Shown here: positions 20,027 through 29,398 of the stretch, in pieces
Numbering within the stretch: position 1 is the first letter of the stretch
Layout: the number at the start of each line of letters is the position of its first letter
From: a virus
Virus record (IMG/VR): IMGVR_UViG_3300043444_000646
Coordinates: 1-34,008 of that record
Strand: one strand, 5' to 3'
Length of the DNA stretch: 34,008 bases
The notes under the pieces: generated by a model
What the model saw: only the letters and a program-made list of their open reading frames with translations
Told to the model about the DNA's origin: nothing
Databases searched by the model: none
Translations under genes and position numbers: made by a program

Positions 20027-21480
20027 GGTCTGTAGATTCTCTTCAAAAGAAACAGGTCCCATTAGACATCGTTGGAAGTATTGGTTTCCAAAGATTTACA
20101 AAGATGTCAAGCGAAAACACCTATAATATGGTTGTTATAGGCGATTTTTTAGTCCCAGCTCCTGGTTATGAATTAGCCACTAAAATATTAGTTGGAAGTT
20201 CTGTTGAGGGAAGGGCTATTTTTAGAAGTGTTTCAGCCAACCTTCTGGTTGTGGTTGAAAACTCTCAAGTGTACACAATTTCTACAGCCTTGGGTAAATC
20301 ATTCAGGGGAAACTTAGATACATCTACTGGACCTGTTTTCATCAGCGAAAACAACAATCGTGAAATAGCCATTGTGGATGGTCTTTTGTTGTACGTTTTA
20401 AGAACAGATACTTTTTCATTTACTAGGGTGACTTTAGATTTTACTCCGGTCTACATTGATTACCAAGACGGTTACTTTATAGCCGCCACTGGAATTACTA
20501 ATCAGTGGAGACTTTCTGACCTAAACAATGCTATGAGTTGGCCAGCAGATGTAAATGGTGTTGGTCTTTTGCAGTCAAAGCCTGCCGATGTCACTGTAGC
20601 AACGGTTGCTTTTAACCGGCAGTTGTTTGTCTTTGGTAAGACTGTGACAGAAATATGGCATGACGTTGGAAATACTTTGTTCCCTTACCAGCGCGACAAT
20701 ACTAGTGAGATAAACGTTGGTCTTTATGCTGTTGAAAGCTTATCTGCCAACTTTAACTATGTGGTGTGGTTAGCTTCTAATGAGAGCGGAAGCCCTACTT
20801 TGGTTTATTCCACGGGAGGCGCACCTATTACATTTTCGGATGACGGTATTCAATTCAAAATAAGCCAGCTTACAAACCCTCAAAATTGCAGTGGGTTCTT
20901 GTATTCAGAATCGGGTCATATTTATTACCAAATCACGTTTTACGATGACAATGTCTCTTGGATATACGATTTTGATGAAAAGCGATTTTCTACGGTTACC
21001 GATAATGCTTTGAACCATCATATAGCTAGGAAAGGTGCTTTTTTTGACAACCACAATTTTTTTATATCAAAGAATAACGGAAATTTGTACAAATTTAGCT
21101 CAAGCATTACGACTTATGATAGAGAATCCATTCCTTATATTCGAATCACAAAGAATTATAGACATGCAAATGCTGCAAGAACAATTGTATCCAGATTGAC
21201 ACTTAATATGGAGCAGGGAGCTTCTGATCAAGTGCAAGTGGTAGAGCTTAGCGTGTCTAGGAATGGAGGTTACTCTTATGGAAATGTTGCAACAAGAACT
21301 TTAAATACGTTGGGTAACTATTCAAATAGATTAGACTTTTGGAATTTGGGAAGCGCTAATGATTGGGTTTTTCAGTTTAGATTCTATGCTGGTAACACGT
21401 CTCCGAGAGATATGATTCCTAGCAGGAATGCTACTGAACGTTTTGTCATAGTGGGTGGAATGATGGAGATGTATACATGA
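20023..21480 (+). CDS. Tail hub / packaged-DNA stabilisation protein (P22 gp10-like)
   Basis: The start is the ATG at 20023 (MRSVDSLQKKQ), which overlaps the previous stop (ATGA). The 485-residue length is close to P22 gp10 (472), and the order gp4-gp10 is kept. The sequence is beta-rich with repeated strand-turn motifs (for example VFGKTVTEIWHDVGN), as expected of the propeller in gp10. This ring closes the portal and anchors tailspikes and needle. The downstream ATG is again coupled by ATGA. Confidence 0.8.
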   Translation: MRSVDSLQKKQVPLDIVGSIGFQRFTKMSSENTYNMVVIGDFLVPAPGYELATKILVGSSVEGRAIFRSVSANLLVVVENSQVYTISTALGKSFRGNLDTSTGPVFISENNNREIAIVDGLLLYVLRTDTFSFTRVTLDFTPVYIDYQDGYFIAATGITNQWRLSDLNNAMSWPADVNGVGLLQSKPADVTVATVAFNRQLFVFGKTVTEIWHDVGNTLFPYQRDNTSEINVGLYAVESLSANFNYVVWLASNESGSPTLVYSTGGAPITFSDDGIQFKISQLTNPQNCSGFLYSESGHIYYQITFYDDNVSWIYDFDEKRFSTVTDNALNHHIARKGAFFDNHNFFISKNNGNLYKFSSSITTYDRESIPYIRITKNYRHANAARTIVSRLTLNMEQGASDQVQVVELSVSRNGGYSYGNVATRTLNTLGNYSNRLDFWNLGSANDWVFQFRFYAGNTSPRDMIPSRNATERFVIVGGMMEMYT

Positions 21481-21902
21481 ACATTACAAACTTTCCGGTT
21501 GCTCCTATTATAAATAAAGATGGAGATCTTCATCATACTTGGAAGAACTGGTTTAACCAGTTAACCAACCAGGTTCAGACTTTTTTGAGTGATGAGCATT
21601 ATGTTTTGCCGCGGCAGCCAGTTAAAGTCGGCACTTCTGTGCAAGATTTAAACGTTCGTAAATCTGAGGGCGGAATATTATATGACAACGATACAAAAAG
21701 TGGTAAAATAAACACAGAAGATGGGTATAGTAACGATCCCCCGAACAAAACCTATTCATTCAAAACCGTTGTCACCTATGAAGAAGCAACTAGCGCTAAA
21801 GTTGCTGCTATTCCTTCTGGGCAACGTAACGGTCGTATCATTTATCAAACTGACTTGCATACTACAGTCATCGGGATAAATGACGCCTTTGTGAATTTGT
21901 AG
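21477..21902 (+). CDS. Hypothetical tail or virion protein (141 aa)
   Basis: It starts at the ATG at 21477, overlapping the gp10-like stop. The first 45 residues (FPVAPIINKDGDLHHTWKNW, then FNQLTNQVQTFL) resemble the short helical tail-attachment starts of phage fibre proteins. The rest is beta-rich, with a final strand pattern (GRIIYQTDLHTTVIGINDAF) often seen in phage tail proteins. It may fill the place of the P22 needle or a fibre adaptor. The exact role is unknown. Confidence 0.65.
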   Translation: MNITNFPVAPIINKDGDLHHTWKNWFNQLTNQVQTFLSDEHYVLPRQPVKVGTSVQDLNVRKSEGGILYDNDTKSGKINTEDGYSNDPPNKTYSFKTVVTYEEATSAKVAAIPSGQRNGRIIYQTDLHTTVIGINDAFVNL

Positions 21903-21910
21903 GGGTTAAT

Positions 21911-22540
21911 ATGTTCGGTGCAAATTTTTCTCCTGAAGAAGGGTTGGCTGGGGGATCTTCCTTGGGTGGCTGGATTGCTTCGTTATTCGGGCATGATCCC
22001 TTTTCAGCAGCCGGTAAATATTTTGATCAAATACCTGGTGTATACAACAAAGCTTTTTCTCCTTATATGCATGAAGGCGAGCAAGACCTTCCTTATTTGC
22101 ATTCCCAATACCAGCAAATGCTTGAGGATCCTAGCGGGTTTTTGGCTAAGATAGGGGCTGGTTATAAAGCAAGTCCTGGTTATCAATACAAAGTGAATGA
22201 GGCTACCCGTGCAGCTAATCAAGCGGCCGCTGCTGGCGGGATGTTGGGATCTCCAGCTGAGCAAGCATCCTTGGCCAGTCGGGTTAACGGGATAGCCTCC
22301 CAAGATTACAACGATTATCTAGATAGGGCGCTTGGAGTTAACAAAACAGGTCTTGGTGGCGTCCAAGGTTTAGAAAACCAAGGATTTGGGGCCACCCAAG
22401 ATTACGCAAGAAGTTTAGCGGATTATTTGCAATCTAGGGCAAGCATGGCTGGGGCCCAAACTGGATATCAAAATCAGCAGCTTCAAAATGCTGGCGGTAT
22501 GTTAGGAGGTTTAGCTGGCATCTTTGGGAGCTTCCTATAA
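21911..22540 (+). CDS. Putative ejection/DNA-transfer protein (209 aa)
   Basis: Its ATG at 21911 follows AGGGGTTAAT. The sequence is Gly/Ala/Gln rich with a helical middle (EATRAANQAAAAGGMLGSPA, then SQDYNDYLDRAL) and a hydrophobic Gly-rich end (GGLAGIFGSFL). The composition and position after the gp10-like gene match the internal virion proteins (P22 gp7, gp20, gp16) that leave the head first and form the channel for DNA entry into the cell. No exact family was recognised. Confidence 0.65.
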   Translation: MFGANFSPEEGLAGGSSLGGWIASLFGHDPFSAAGKYFDQIPGVYNKAFSPYMHEGEQDLPYLHSQYQQMLEDPSGFLAKIGAGYKASPGYQYKVNEATRAANQAAAAGGMLGSPAEQASLASRVNGIASQDYNDYLDRALGVNKTGLGGVQGLENQGFGATQDYARSLADYLQSRASMAGAQTGYQNQQLQNAGGMLGGLAGIFGSFL

Positions 22541-23763
22541 TGCCAATTACCTTTAGCCCTGACATGTTTGGTAACCCTCAAGCGTATTTAGATACTGCTA
22601 AAGCGTTGCAAAACCTTATGGGTACAGCTGAGGAGCAAACTCGGGCATCTAGGATGGCTCCTTATGATTTACAGCTAGCTCAGTTAAAAATACCTTATTT
22701 ACAAAATCAGATTTCTCAACAAGCCCAGGATTTACAACAGTCCCAGCAGATGGCTCCTTATAAACTTGATCAGTTAAGGTTAGCAAATCAAGAAACTCGA
22801 AATTTAGCTCCTTATAGATTAGCTAAAGAAAAAGCACTTTCCGACATTGCGGCCATGAAAGCCAGATATCCGCTTTTGCAATCATCCGGGGATGAAAGAA
22901 CCATTGGAGCTGTAAATTATTTGCGCAATAATGGAATGGGTCAGTTAGCGGATAAGCTTCTACAAGGTTTGGATATTAGCCAACAAGAGAAGCAATCATT
23001 AGGTAATTTAGCCAGTGAACGCTCTAAAAACTACGTATTCTCAAAGTTAACTCCTGACGAAAAAGCGAATGCATTTGCTTATGCTAGAAGTGCCAATATA
23101 CCTACAAGCGAGCTCATGCAAGGATACGCTCAGGGAAGAGATATAAAGCAGCAGTTAGCAGACCGTGGTTTTGATATATCAAATGTAAATCCCTCTTATG
23201 CTCCTAAAGGACAAATTGTGGCTCAGCAGCAAAAAAGAGAAGCCGCTAAGAATGAAATGGATTCTATTTCTAACGATGTTACGAATGCTATTGCTCCTTA
23301 TAGTCGTCAATTTGGGGACGATAATCCAAAATTAGTAATAGACAGTTTACAAGGTAAAAATAATGATGCTTTAGGCAAGTATTTGGCTGCTAGAGCTTTA
23401 AATCCTGAACTTTCAGCAATGCGGTTAAATGCATTTGGCGGAAATGTTGGCATAGAAGCTATCAAGCATATTGGAGCTGTCACTTTTGGAAATCTGGCAG
23501 CCTATAGGTCATTGATTACCCCAGAAGTATTTAAAAGATCTCAACAATATCTAGATGATTGGATAGCAAGGGGAGTTGAAGCTGCCGGTAAAACTGCTTT
23601 AAATCCTTACGCAAAACAAAGTTCTTCCACTTCTTCTCCAGATGTTTCACGTAGAACAAATTCTTATTTCATGAAAGGTCCAGATGGACGAGTTTTTGAA
23701 GTTTCTGGAAATAAGCGTGGTTTATTTGAGCAAAATGGATACAAGGTTATCAACAATGGCTAA
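22540..23763 (+). CDS. Putative ejection protein (407 aa)
   Basis: The ATG at 22540 overlaps the previous stop (TAATG). Residues 30-110 are strongly helical and Gln rich with a repeated APY-L motif (MAPYDLQLAQLK, MAPYKLDQLRLA, LAPYRLAKEKAL), which looks like an internal repeat of about 40 residues. The rest is helical, with a short beta-rich end (FMKGPDGRVFEVSGNK). As the second of three consecutive proteins after the tail hub, it is likely to be an internal head protein ejected with DNA. It overlaps the next gene by eight bases. Confidence 0.65.
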   Translation: MPITFSPDMFGNPQAYLDTAKALQNLMGTAEEQTRASRMAPYDLQLAQLKIPYLQNQISQQAQDLQQSQQMAPYKLDQLRLANQETRNLAPYRLAKEKALSDIAAMKARYPLLQSSGDERTIGAVNYLRNNGMGQLADKLLQGLDISQQEKQSLGNLASERSKNYVFSKLTPDEKANAFAYARSANIPTSELMQGYAQGRDIKQQLADRGFDISNVNPSYAPKGQIVAQQQKREAAKNEMDSISNDVTNAIAPYSRQFGDDNPKLVIDSLQGKNNDALGKYLAARALNPELSAMRLNAFGGNVGIEAIKHIGAVTFGNLAAYRSLITPEVFKRSQQYLDDWIARGVEAAGKTALNPYAKQSSSTSSPDVSRRTNSYFMKGPDGRVFEVSGNKRGLFEQNGYKVINNG

Positions 23764-25669
23764 TTTTGATCCAGAAAAAGAATCTATTAGAGAAGTCAAG
23801 TTTGATCCAACATCAAATGCGGTAAGAGAAATCTCTAAACCTAATAAGAAAAAGCCCTCATTAGGTTCTTTAAAGCTTTCTGATGTTCTGCCAGAGTTTG
23901 GAAGTTTTGCAAAAGGGGTCGGACAAGGCGCTGCTCAAACATTTTACCCGAAGGCTAATTTCTTAAACCCTGAAGAATCTTCTACCACACCTGCTGAAAT
24001 TGGGAAGGGAATAGGATCTATTTTACCTTACGTAGGTGCAGACATAGCTGGTCCTGCGTTATTAGCTAGAATGGCTCCCTCATTAGCTGCAAGAGCAGTC
24101 CCTTCAGCAATTTCCTCTCTTGTGCCTCAAGCGGGAGTCGGAGCGCTACAGAATAGAGATTACCCAATAATGGGCGCTTTGCTTGCTGGATTAACGGGAG
24201 CTACTGGCCATGCGGCGGCTCATGCTCTTTCAAAGATACCTGGCGCTTTTTCTAGGTTTGTCAGCGGTAAAAATGCAAGTGGCGCTCCAATGAGTGCAGA
24301 TCAATATGCTGCTGAAATGGCGTCTCAGCCAAAAGAATTGTCTGAAATTGGGATGCCACTTGGCGAAGAAGCTAGAAGCGGCCATTTGAATACTCTATAT
24401 AACACTTTGGGCGCCGTTCCTTTTAGTGGAGCTCGTGAACCTTATCAAAAATTGAGCGATATTCTCAGTAAAAATAAGTCTGACATCCTTGAGTCAACTG
24501 GAAGTCACCCAGAAGCTGACAACGCCTTTTATGAAAAGCTTAAAGAAGGTTATTTAAACCAAGTAAGCAACACGAGGGATGCATATAAAAAAGTCGATGA
24601 ACTTGCATCTTCGAAAGAAATCCCTTTTAAGAATGATGCTTATAAAGAAGCTTATTCTAATGTTATAGAAGATCTAAAAGATAAGATGAGTGGCCCAGGA
24701 GGGAAGTCAACTTGGAAATCTATAACTGATCTTGTAAAGGATTATTCTCCAAAAAAGGGATCACTAGATTCATTTTCTTCAGCTCGGCAGGTAGAAGCTA
24801 ACTTGAATGAGAAGCTTCGACAAATGCCTGCTCCGGAAGCTCAGCAATTTTCAAGATACGTCAAGATGTTAAAGAAAGGCCTTAATCAGTCCATGGAAGA
24901 TAGTTCTGAAGGCGGCGGAAAGGAAATAAATGACGCTATCAAATATGCTAACAACCAAAGAAAAATACAGGGAAGCTTTGAGAAAGGTGATAAAAATAGC
25001 AAAACACCTTTCTTTGACGTCTATTGGAACAATAAAGATCCAGCTGGAATTATTTCAAAATACATAAAGCCTTCTCAATATGGGAAAGATTATTCTGGAT
25101 ATCTTTCTGATGTCTTAAGCAAAGTAAAGCCCGGTGAAGAAGATGCTACTAGACAGATAATGGCGTCTCAATACCTATCTCCTAAAAACGAAGGTGAAGA
25201 ATTAAGCCTTGGCGATTTGCACAAAAAGTTATCAAGTTTGAATGGTAAGCAAAGACAAATCTTGTTTTCCGATAAAAAAGGTGACGTAGACAAATTTGTA
25301 GAAATGTTGAACAAACACCCAAGGGCGAAGAGTGCTGATTATGTTCCACAGACAGGGTTAACAGCTGGGAAAGTTCTAGGAGGACTAGGTGCCATAGGGG
25401 CAGCTGGTGCAGGTTATGAAGCTGGAGAGAAAGCTAATAGTCCGTTGCTTCAGTATGGTGCTGTTCCATTGGCTCTTCTTGGAGCTCGAGGAGGTGTCAA
25501 TCTATTGAGGTCCAATTTTTTAAAAAATGCTTATTTGAATTCCTTAAGAAACCAAGGAAGAGGAGCAGGATCGGCAAACAGATTACTGCAAGCACTCTTA
25601 TCATCTGGCGCTCCAGCAGCAGGGGCATCAACTGCAAATTACTTTGGGGGCGCAAACAATGGCTCTTGA
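23756..25669 (+). CDS. Putative large ejection protein (637 aa)
   Basis: The start is the ATG at 23756 (MANFDPEKES), overlapping the previous stop; an upstream extension would duplicate coding already used by that gene. It has Gly/Ala-rich hydrophobic segments at about residues 95-165 (ADIAGPALLARMAPSLAARA and MGALLAGLTGATGHAA) and near the end (LGGLGAIGAAGAGYEAG). A long helical, charged middle separates them. The design suits a protein that inserts in or crosses the host membrane during DNA entry, as P22 gp16/gp20. The exact homologue was not recognised. Confidence 0.65.
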   Translation: MANFDPEKESIREVKFDPTSNAVREISKPNKKKPSLGSLKLSDVLPEFGSFAKGVGQGAAQTFYPKANFLNPEESSTTPAEIGKGIGSILPYVGADIAGPALLARMAPSLAARAVPSAISSLVPQAGVGALQNRDYPIMGALLAGLTGATGHAAAHALSKIPGAFSRFVSGKNASGAPMSADQYAAEMASQPKELSEIGMPLGEEARSGHLNTLYNTLGAVPFSGAREPYQKLSDILSKNKSDILESTGSHPEADNAFYEKLKEGYLNQVSNTRDAYKKVDELASSKEIPFKNDAYKEAYSNVIEDLKDKMSGPGGKSTWKSITDLVKDYSPKKGSLDSFSSARQVEANLNEKLRQMPAPEAQQFSRYVKMLKKGLNQSMEDSSEGGGKEINDAIKYANNQRKIQGSFEKGDKNSKTPFFDVYWNNKDPAGIISKYIKPSQYGKDYSGYLSDVLSKVKPGEEDATRQIMASQYLSPKNEGEELSLGDLHKKLSSLNGKQRQILFSDKKGDVDKFVEMLNKHPRAKSADYVPQTGLTAGKVLGGLGAIGAAGAGYEAGEKANSPLLQYGAVPLALLGARGGVNLLRSNFLKNAYLNSLRNQGRGAGSANRLLQALLSSGAPAAGASTANYFGGANNGS

Positions 25670-28049
25670 TTCTCGCTATGTTATTTTGGGATCAGACATC
25701 CAGCAGCTGTTTAGAGACAAAGATACTGGATTGCCATTGTCTTCGGGTAAAATTTATTTTTACAAAGACAACTCACGGACTGTTCCAAAGCCTGTTTACC
25801 AATTGATGGGTTCCCCTCCAAATTACACCTATGTAGCTTTGCCAAATCCTTTAATATTAAATAGTGTAGGCGCATTTGACCAAAATGTGTACATGCTACC
25901 TTATAATGATATTACCGGAAATTTGGAGCTTTATTTTATAGAGGTGTACAGCTCTGATAATGTTTTTCAATTTTCAGTAGAAGCTATTCCAAATTTAACT
26001 ACTTCAGAAGTTCCAGAGCAACAAGACCAAAGTTTTGTCAGCAATGGTCAGTTTTTGGCCCATAACAACATTACGGCCAATGGATCAAATCCGGCAGGAA
26101 AGATTGTTGATGACATTACTCCGATAGCTTATGGCGGATGGTATTACGTTACTGACACCGCTGCCGGCGCAGTAGACAACATAACTTTTACTAGATTTGA
26201 TTCATATACGACCAATCCAGAACAGGATCCTCGTTATGCTATCAATGTTAAGTGTACGACCAACGTCCCAGTAAGCCCAAAGGATCTTAGGCTTCGATTT
26301 GATAACGTTAATAGGTTTTCTTCAGACACTCAATATTTCACGTTTGGGTTTTCGGGTATTGATAATAACGGTGGGAATGCCCCGTTAGAGATCCACGTTA
26401 TAAAGAATTATGGTACGGGCGGCACTCCACATGGTGAAGAAGATTTCACTGTTGGGACTATAACGCTTAGCCCATCGTATGTTAACTCAAGTATTTCGTT
26501 TGTTTTTGGATCAAATGCGGGTAAAACCTTGGGTACCAACAATGACGACTATGTAGACATTGCTATACGATTCCCAGAAAACAATCTTTTTAATATCTCG
26601 ATCACAGATGTTTACTTAGTGGTTGGTCAAAAAACGAACGTAAGTTATCCGATTACTACCAATAGCCAAGACAAATATCGATCCATATCAGGGGGCCTTA
26701 AATTACCTGACTATGATGGAGCTGACGTTGGATTGCCTTTAGTTCTTACGAAGACAGGCATAGATTATGACCGATCCTCAATTGGGTCTGTTTTGATGTC
26801 TTCTTATACAACAGGTGGTATTTTTGGTTATCTCAAAGCGGATGGTTCCCAATACTTAACATCTGGCATCGATTTTGAAGATAACATTCCATACTCAAGG
26901 CTCCAAAGCCTTTATTTTGATGACAATCTTGGATTTCCTATTTACGGAACTGGATCTGAATATCAAACAATGATCCAAGATGGAAATACAAACAGCGCTT
27001 ATTTGACCTCAAACAATGCAGCTGCTTTGACTGCAGTAGATCCTGGGACAAGTGGATTTACCGTCAATCAAATACATATTGGTCTACCTGCTCCAGCTTA
27101 CAGTGTTTCATGCCATTTAGTCGGAACTAACACATTTCAAATAATAAACAAAGAGATAGGAGCAGTTCCTCAAGCATCTGTTAATACTAGTACTTTTACT
27201 ATTGATCACATAAGAATGGGTTTGAATCCCAGTACAAACACCCATGCTGCTTACATTATAAGCAATGTTGCTGGAGCTCAAGAAATAACCAATTTTACTA
27301 CGGTTGCAGCTGCAACTTTAGCAGGAAAATACATTACTTTTTCAAGTTCAGTTATGGGGTCTCCAGTTGCTTATTATGTTTGGTTTAAAGTTGGTGGTGT
27401 TGGAACGGATCCGATGGTTGCTGGTACAGCTATATTAGTAAACCTAGAGACCGCAGATAATGCTGGTGTAGTAGCTCAAAAAATAGTCATATCCTTAAAT
27501 GGATTCGAAGCTTCTAACATAATCTTTACGGCAGCTACCGGATTAGATGGAAAATATCTTACATGTAGCACAACGACTGCTAACTATTATGTTTGGTACA
27601 AAGTTGACAATGTCGGCACCGATCCTGCGCTTCCTGGTAAAACAGGAATTCCTGTCTCTTTATTGGGAGCAGACATGGATTTTGATGTCGCAAAAAAAAC
27701 AATGTTTGCGATAAATTCACTTTATTTTGCGGTCCCTGATTGGAGAGGTTTGACTCCAAGAGGATGGAGCAATTTTAGTGGGGTAGATCCAGATGCTTCA
27801 TCTCGATTTAGTAGTGTTCCAAGTTACTTTGGTGACGTTATGGGAACTTATCAACTTGATTCTCATATAGTTCATCGACATCCACCTTTCAGAGCTAGTA
27901 GTACTCCTGGATTTTTATATTTTTTTCTTGGTGGGACAAGTATGGGAGGTGGTCCTGACGGCATTGGAAGTTATACAGCCACAGGAGATGACGGATTTTC
28001 TGAAACTAGATCTAAAAACTTTTACGTAGACTTTTTTATAAAGTTCTAA
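25659..28049 (+). CDS. Tail fibre / receptor-binding protein with collar-like end
   Basis: The start is the ATG at 25659 (MALDSRYVIL), overlapping the previous stop. This 796-residue beta-rich protein opens with a module common to phage fibres (DKDTGLPLSSGKIYFYKDNS, LNSVGAFDQNVYM). Two related blocks occur near residues 550-690 with the pattern GKYITFSS, YYVWFKV, GVGTDP and GKYLTCST, YYVWYKV, NVGTDP. The C-terminal region (PDWRGLTPRGWSNF, HIVHRHPPF) is typical of a tail collar domain. It probably attaches the virion to its host receptor. Confidence 0.75.
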   Translation: MALDSRYVILGSDIQQLFRDKDTGLPLSSGKIYFYKDNSRTVPKPVYQLMGSPPNYTYVALPNPLILNSVGAFDQNVYMLPYNDITGNLELYFIEVYSSDNVFQFSVEAIPNLTTSEVPEQQDQSFVSNGQFLAHNNITANGSNPAGKIVDDITPIAYGGWYYVTDTAAGAVDNITFTRFDSYTTNPEQDPRYAINVKCTTNVPVSPKDLRLRFDNVNRFSSDTQYFTFGFSGIDNNGGNAPLEIHVIKNYGTGGTPHGEEDFTVGTITLSPSYVNSSISFVFGSNAGKTLGTNNDDYVDIAIRFPENNLFNISITDVYLVVGQKTNVSYPITTNSQDKYRSISGGLKLPDYDGADVGLPLVLTKTGIDYDRSSIGSVLMSSYTTGGIFGYLKADGSQYLTSGIDFEDNIPYSRLQSLYFDDNLGFPIYGTGSEYQTMIQDGNTNSAYLTSNNAAALTAVDPGTSGFTVNQIHIGLPAPAYSVSCHLVGTNTFQIINKEIGAVPQASVNTSTFTIDHIRMGLNPSTNTHAAYIISNVAGAQEITNFTTVAAATLAGKYITFSSSVMGSPVAYYVWFKVGGVGTDPMVAGTAILVNLETADNAGVVAQKIVISLNGFEASNIIFTAATGLDGKYLTCSTTTANYYVWYKVDNVGTDPALPGKTGIPVSLLGADMDFDVAKKTMFAINSLYFAVPDWRGLTPRGWSNFSGVDPDASSRFSSVPSYFGDVMGTYQLDSHIVHRHPPFRASSTPGFLYFFLGGTSMGGGPDGIGSYTATGDDGFSETRSKNFYVDFFIKF

Positions 28050-28058
28050 GGAGAAAAA

Positions 28059-28409
28059 ATGGGCGCTGTACCAAGCTTTTCTATCACGAAAGACGTCAAT
28101 GGATTGAATGCTTATGGAACAAGATTTGTTCCTAATGAATATCAGTATCAAGTGGGTTTGGCAGCAGCAGCTGAGCAAACTTTGACCGTTCCAAATAACG
28201 TCGATACCGCTATTTTCTCTTATACATCTCCTACGGTTTGGGTTGGTACGGGATCAACTCCCATAAACCTACCCACTCTTGGATTTACTCAAACTCCAGC
28301 TGTTTTGAATCATGCTGTAAAAGAAGTTGTACCAGGAGAAACCTTGAGGTTTATAAGCAGTGTGGTGGCTGAAGTTGGCGTTGTATTTTTCAACAGGTCT
28401 TCTCAATGA
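28059..28409 (+). CDS. Hypothetical virion-associated protein (116 aa)
   Basis: It starts at the ATG at 28059 after AAGGAGAAAAA. The sequence is beta-rich (QTLTVPNNVDTAIFSYTSPT, ETLRFISSVVAEVGVVFFN) and has the shape of a small jelly-roll or decoration protein. It lies between the large fibre and the repeat protein, overlapping the latter by ATGA, so it probably belongs to the fibre complex. No family was recognised. Confidence 0.65.
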   Translation: MGAVPSFSITKDVNGLNAYGTRFVPNEYQYQVGLAAAAEQTLTVPNNVDTAIFSYTSPTVWVGTGSTPINLPTLGFTQTPAVLNHAVKEVVPGETLRFISSVVAEVGVVFFNRSSQ

Positions 28410-29371
28410 GTAAGAACTGGTATACGGGTGGTCATCCGATACATGGGATTCTTACGAAAGGCCCATTTACAGATGTAAGCGGTGAAATCCCGGTTATACC
28501 ACCACCCGTTATTAACAATGCTTTATTGCAAGAAGATGGATTCTTTTGGTTGCAAGAAGATGGCAGCTACTTGTTGCTTGAAAATGGGATGCCATCGATT
28601 AATAACGCATTGCTTCAAGAGAATGGATTCTTTTGGCTTCAAGAAGATGGAAGTTATCTATTGCAAGAAGATGGGATGCCATCTATTGATAATGCTTTGC
28701 TTCAAGAAGATGGATTCTTCTGGTTACAAGAAGATGGCAGCTATCTTTTAAGAGAAAATGGATTGCCATCTATTGATAACGCTCTTTTACAAGAAGACGG
28801 CTATTTTTGGCTACAAGAGGATGGAAGTTATCTATTAAGAGAGAATGGCGCTCCAACTGTTGATAACGCTTTATTGCAAGAAGATGGGTTCTTCTGGCTG
28901 CAAGAGGACGGGAGTTATCTATTAAGAGAAAGCGGCACTCCGACTGTTGATAACGCTCTTTTACAAGAAAACGGATTCTTTTGGCTCCAAGAAGATGGAA
29001 GTTACTTGTTAAGAGAGAGCGGCGCTCCGACTGTTGATAACGCTTTGCTTCAGGAAAATGGATTCTTCTGGTTGCAAGAAGACGGTAGCTACTTATTAAG
29101 AGAATCTGGAACTCCAACTATTGATAACGCATTACTTCAAGAGAACGGATTCTTTTGGCTTCAAGAAGATGGAAGCTACTTATTGAAAGAATCTGGCACT
29201 CCTTCTATTGATAATGCTTTGTTGCAAGAAAACGGTTCTTTCTGGCTTCAAGAAGATGGGAATTATCTATTAAAAGAAGATGGATCTCCTTCTATTACCA
29301 ATGCTTTATTGCAAGAAAATGGTTCTTTTTTGCTCCAGGAAAATGGCAACTACCTACTTATGGAAGTTTAA
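28406..29371 (+). CDS. Tandem 29-residue repeat virion protein
   Basis: The ATG at 28406 overlaps the previous stop. A 36-residue head (MSKNWYTGGHPIHGIL, then PVIPPPVI) is followed by nine full units and one partial unit of 29 residues, with consensus DNALLQEDGFFWLQEDGSYL then LRENGxPSI. Each unit has three short strands with the pattern LLQEDG or YLLRENG, suggesting a regular beta-solenoid or fibre. Units differ mainly at codon level and at a few positions. It could form a rod or bind sugar chains on the host surface. Its place among fibre genes supports a receptor role. Confidence 0.75.
   Translation: MSKNWYTGGHPIHGILTKGPFTDVSGEIPVIPPPVINNALLQEDGFFWLQEDGSYLLLENGMPSINNALLQENGFFWLQEDGSYLLQEDGMPSIDNALLQEDGFFWLQEDGSYLLRENGLPSIDNALLQEDGYFWLQEDGSYLLRENGAPTVDNALLQEDGFFWLQEDGSYLLRESGTPTVDNALLQENGFFWLQEDGSYLLRESGAPTVDNALLQENGFFWLQEDGSYLLRESGTPTIDNALLQENGFFWLQEDGSYLLKESGTPSIDNALLQENGSFWLQEDGNYLLKEDGSPSITNALLQENGSFLLQENGNYLLMEV
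28514..29368 (+). repeat. 87-bp tandem coding repeats
   Basis: There are nine full 87-bp units and one shortened unit, all in frame. Units are similar but carry many synonymous changes, so they are not a very recent expansion. Unit number could vary between related phages by recombination. Confidence 0.85.
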
Positions 29372-29398
29372 TTTTAAAAATTAAAAAATAGGGAAATT

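Noticed and set aside
28482-29117. Other-frame and reverse open frames within the 29-residue repeats
   Set aside because: They arise from the repeated codons and would overlap fully with a well-supported gene.
29369-29398. AT-rich inverted repeat (TTTAATTTT / AAAATTAAA) after the repeat protein
   Set aside because: It has only A-T pairs and almost no loop, so it is too weak for a terminator or clear regulator.
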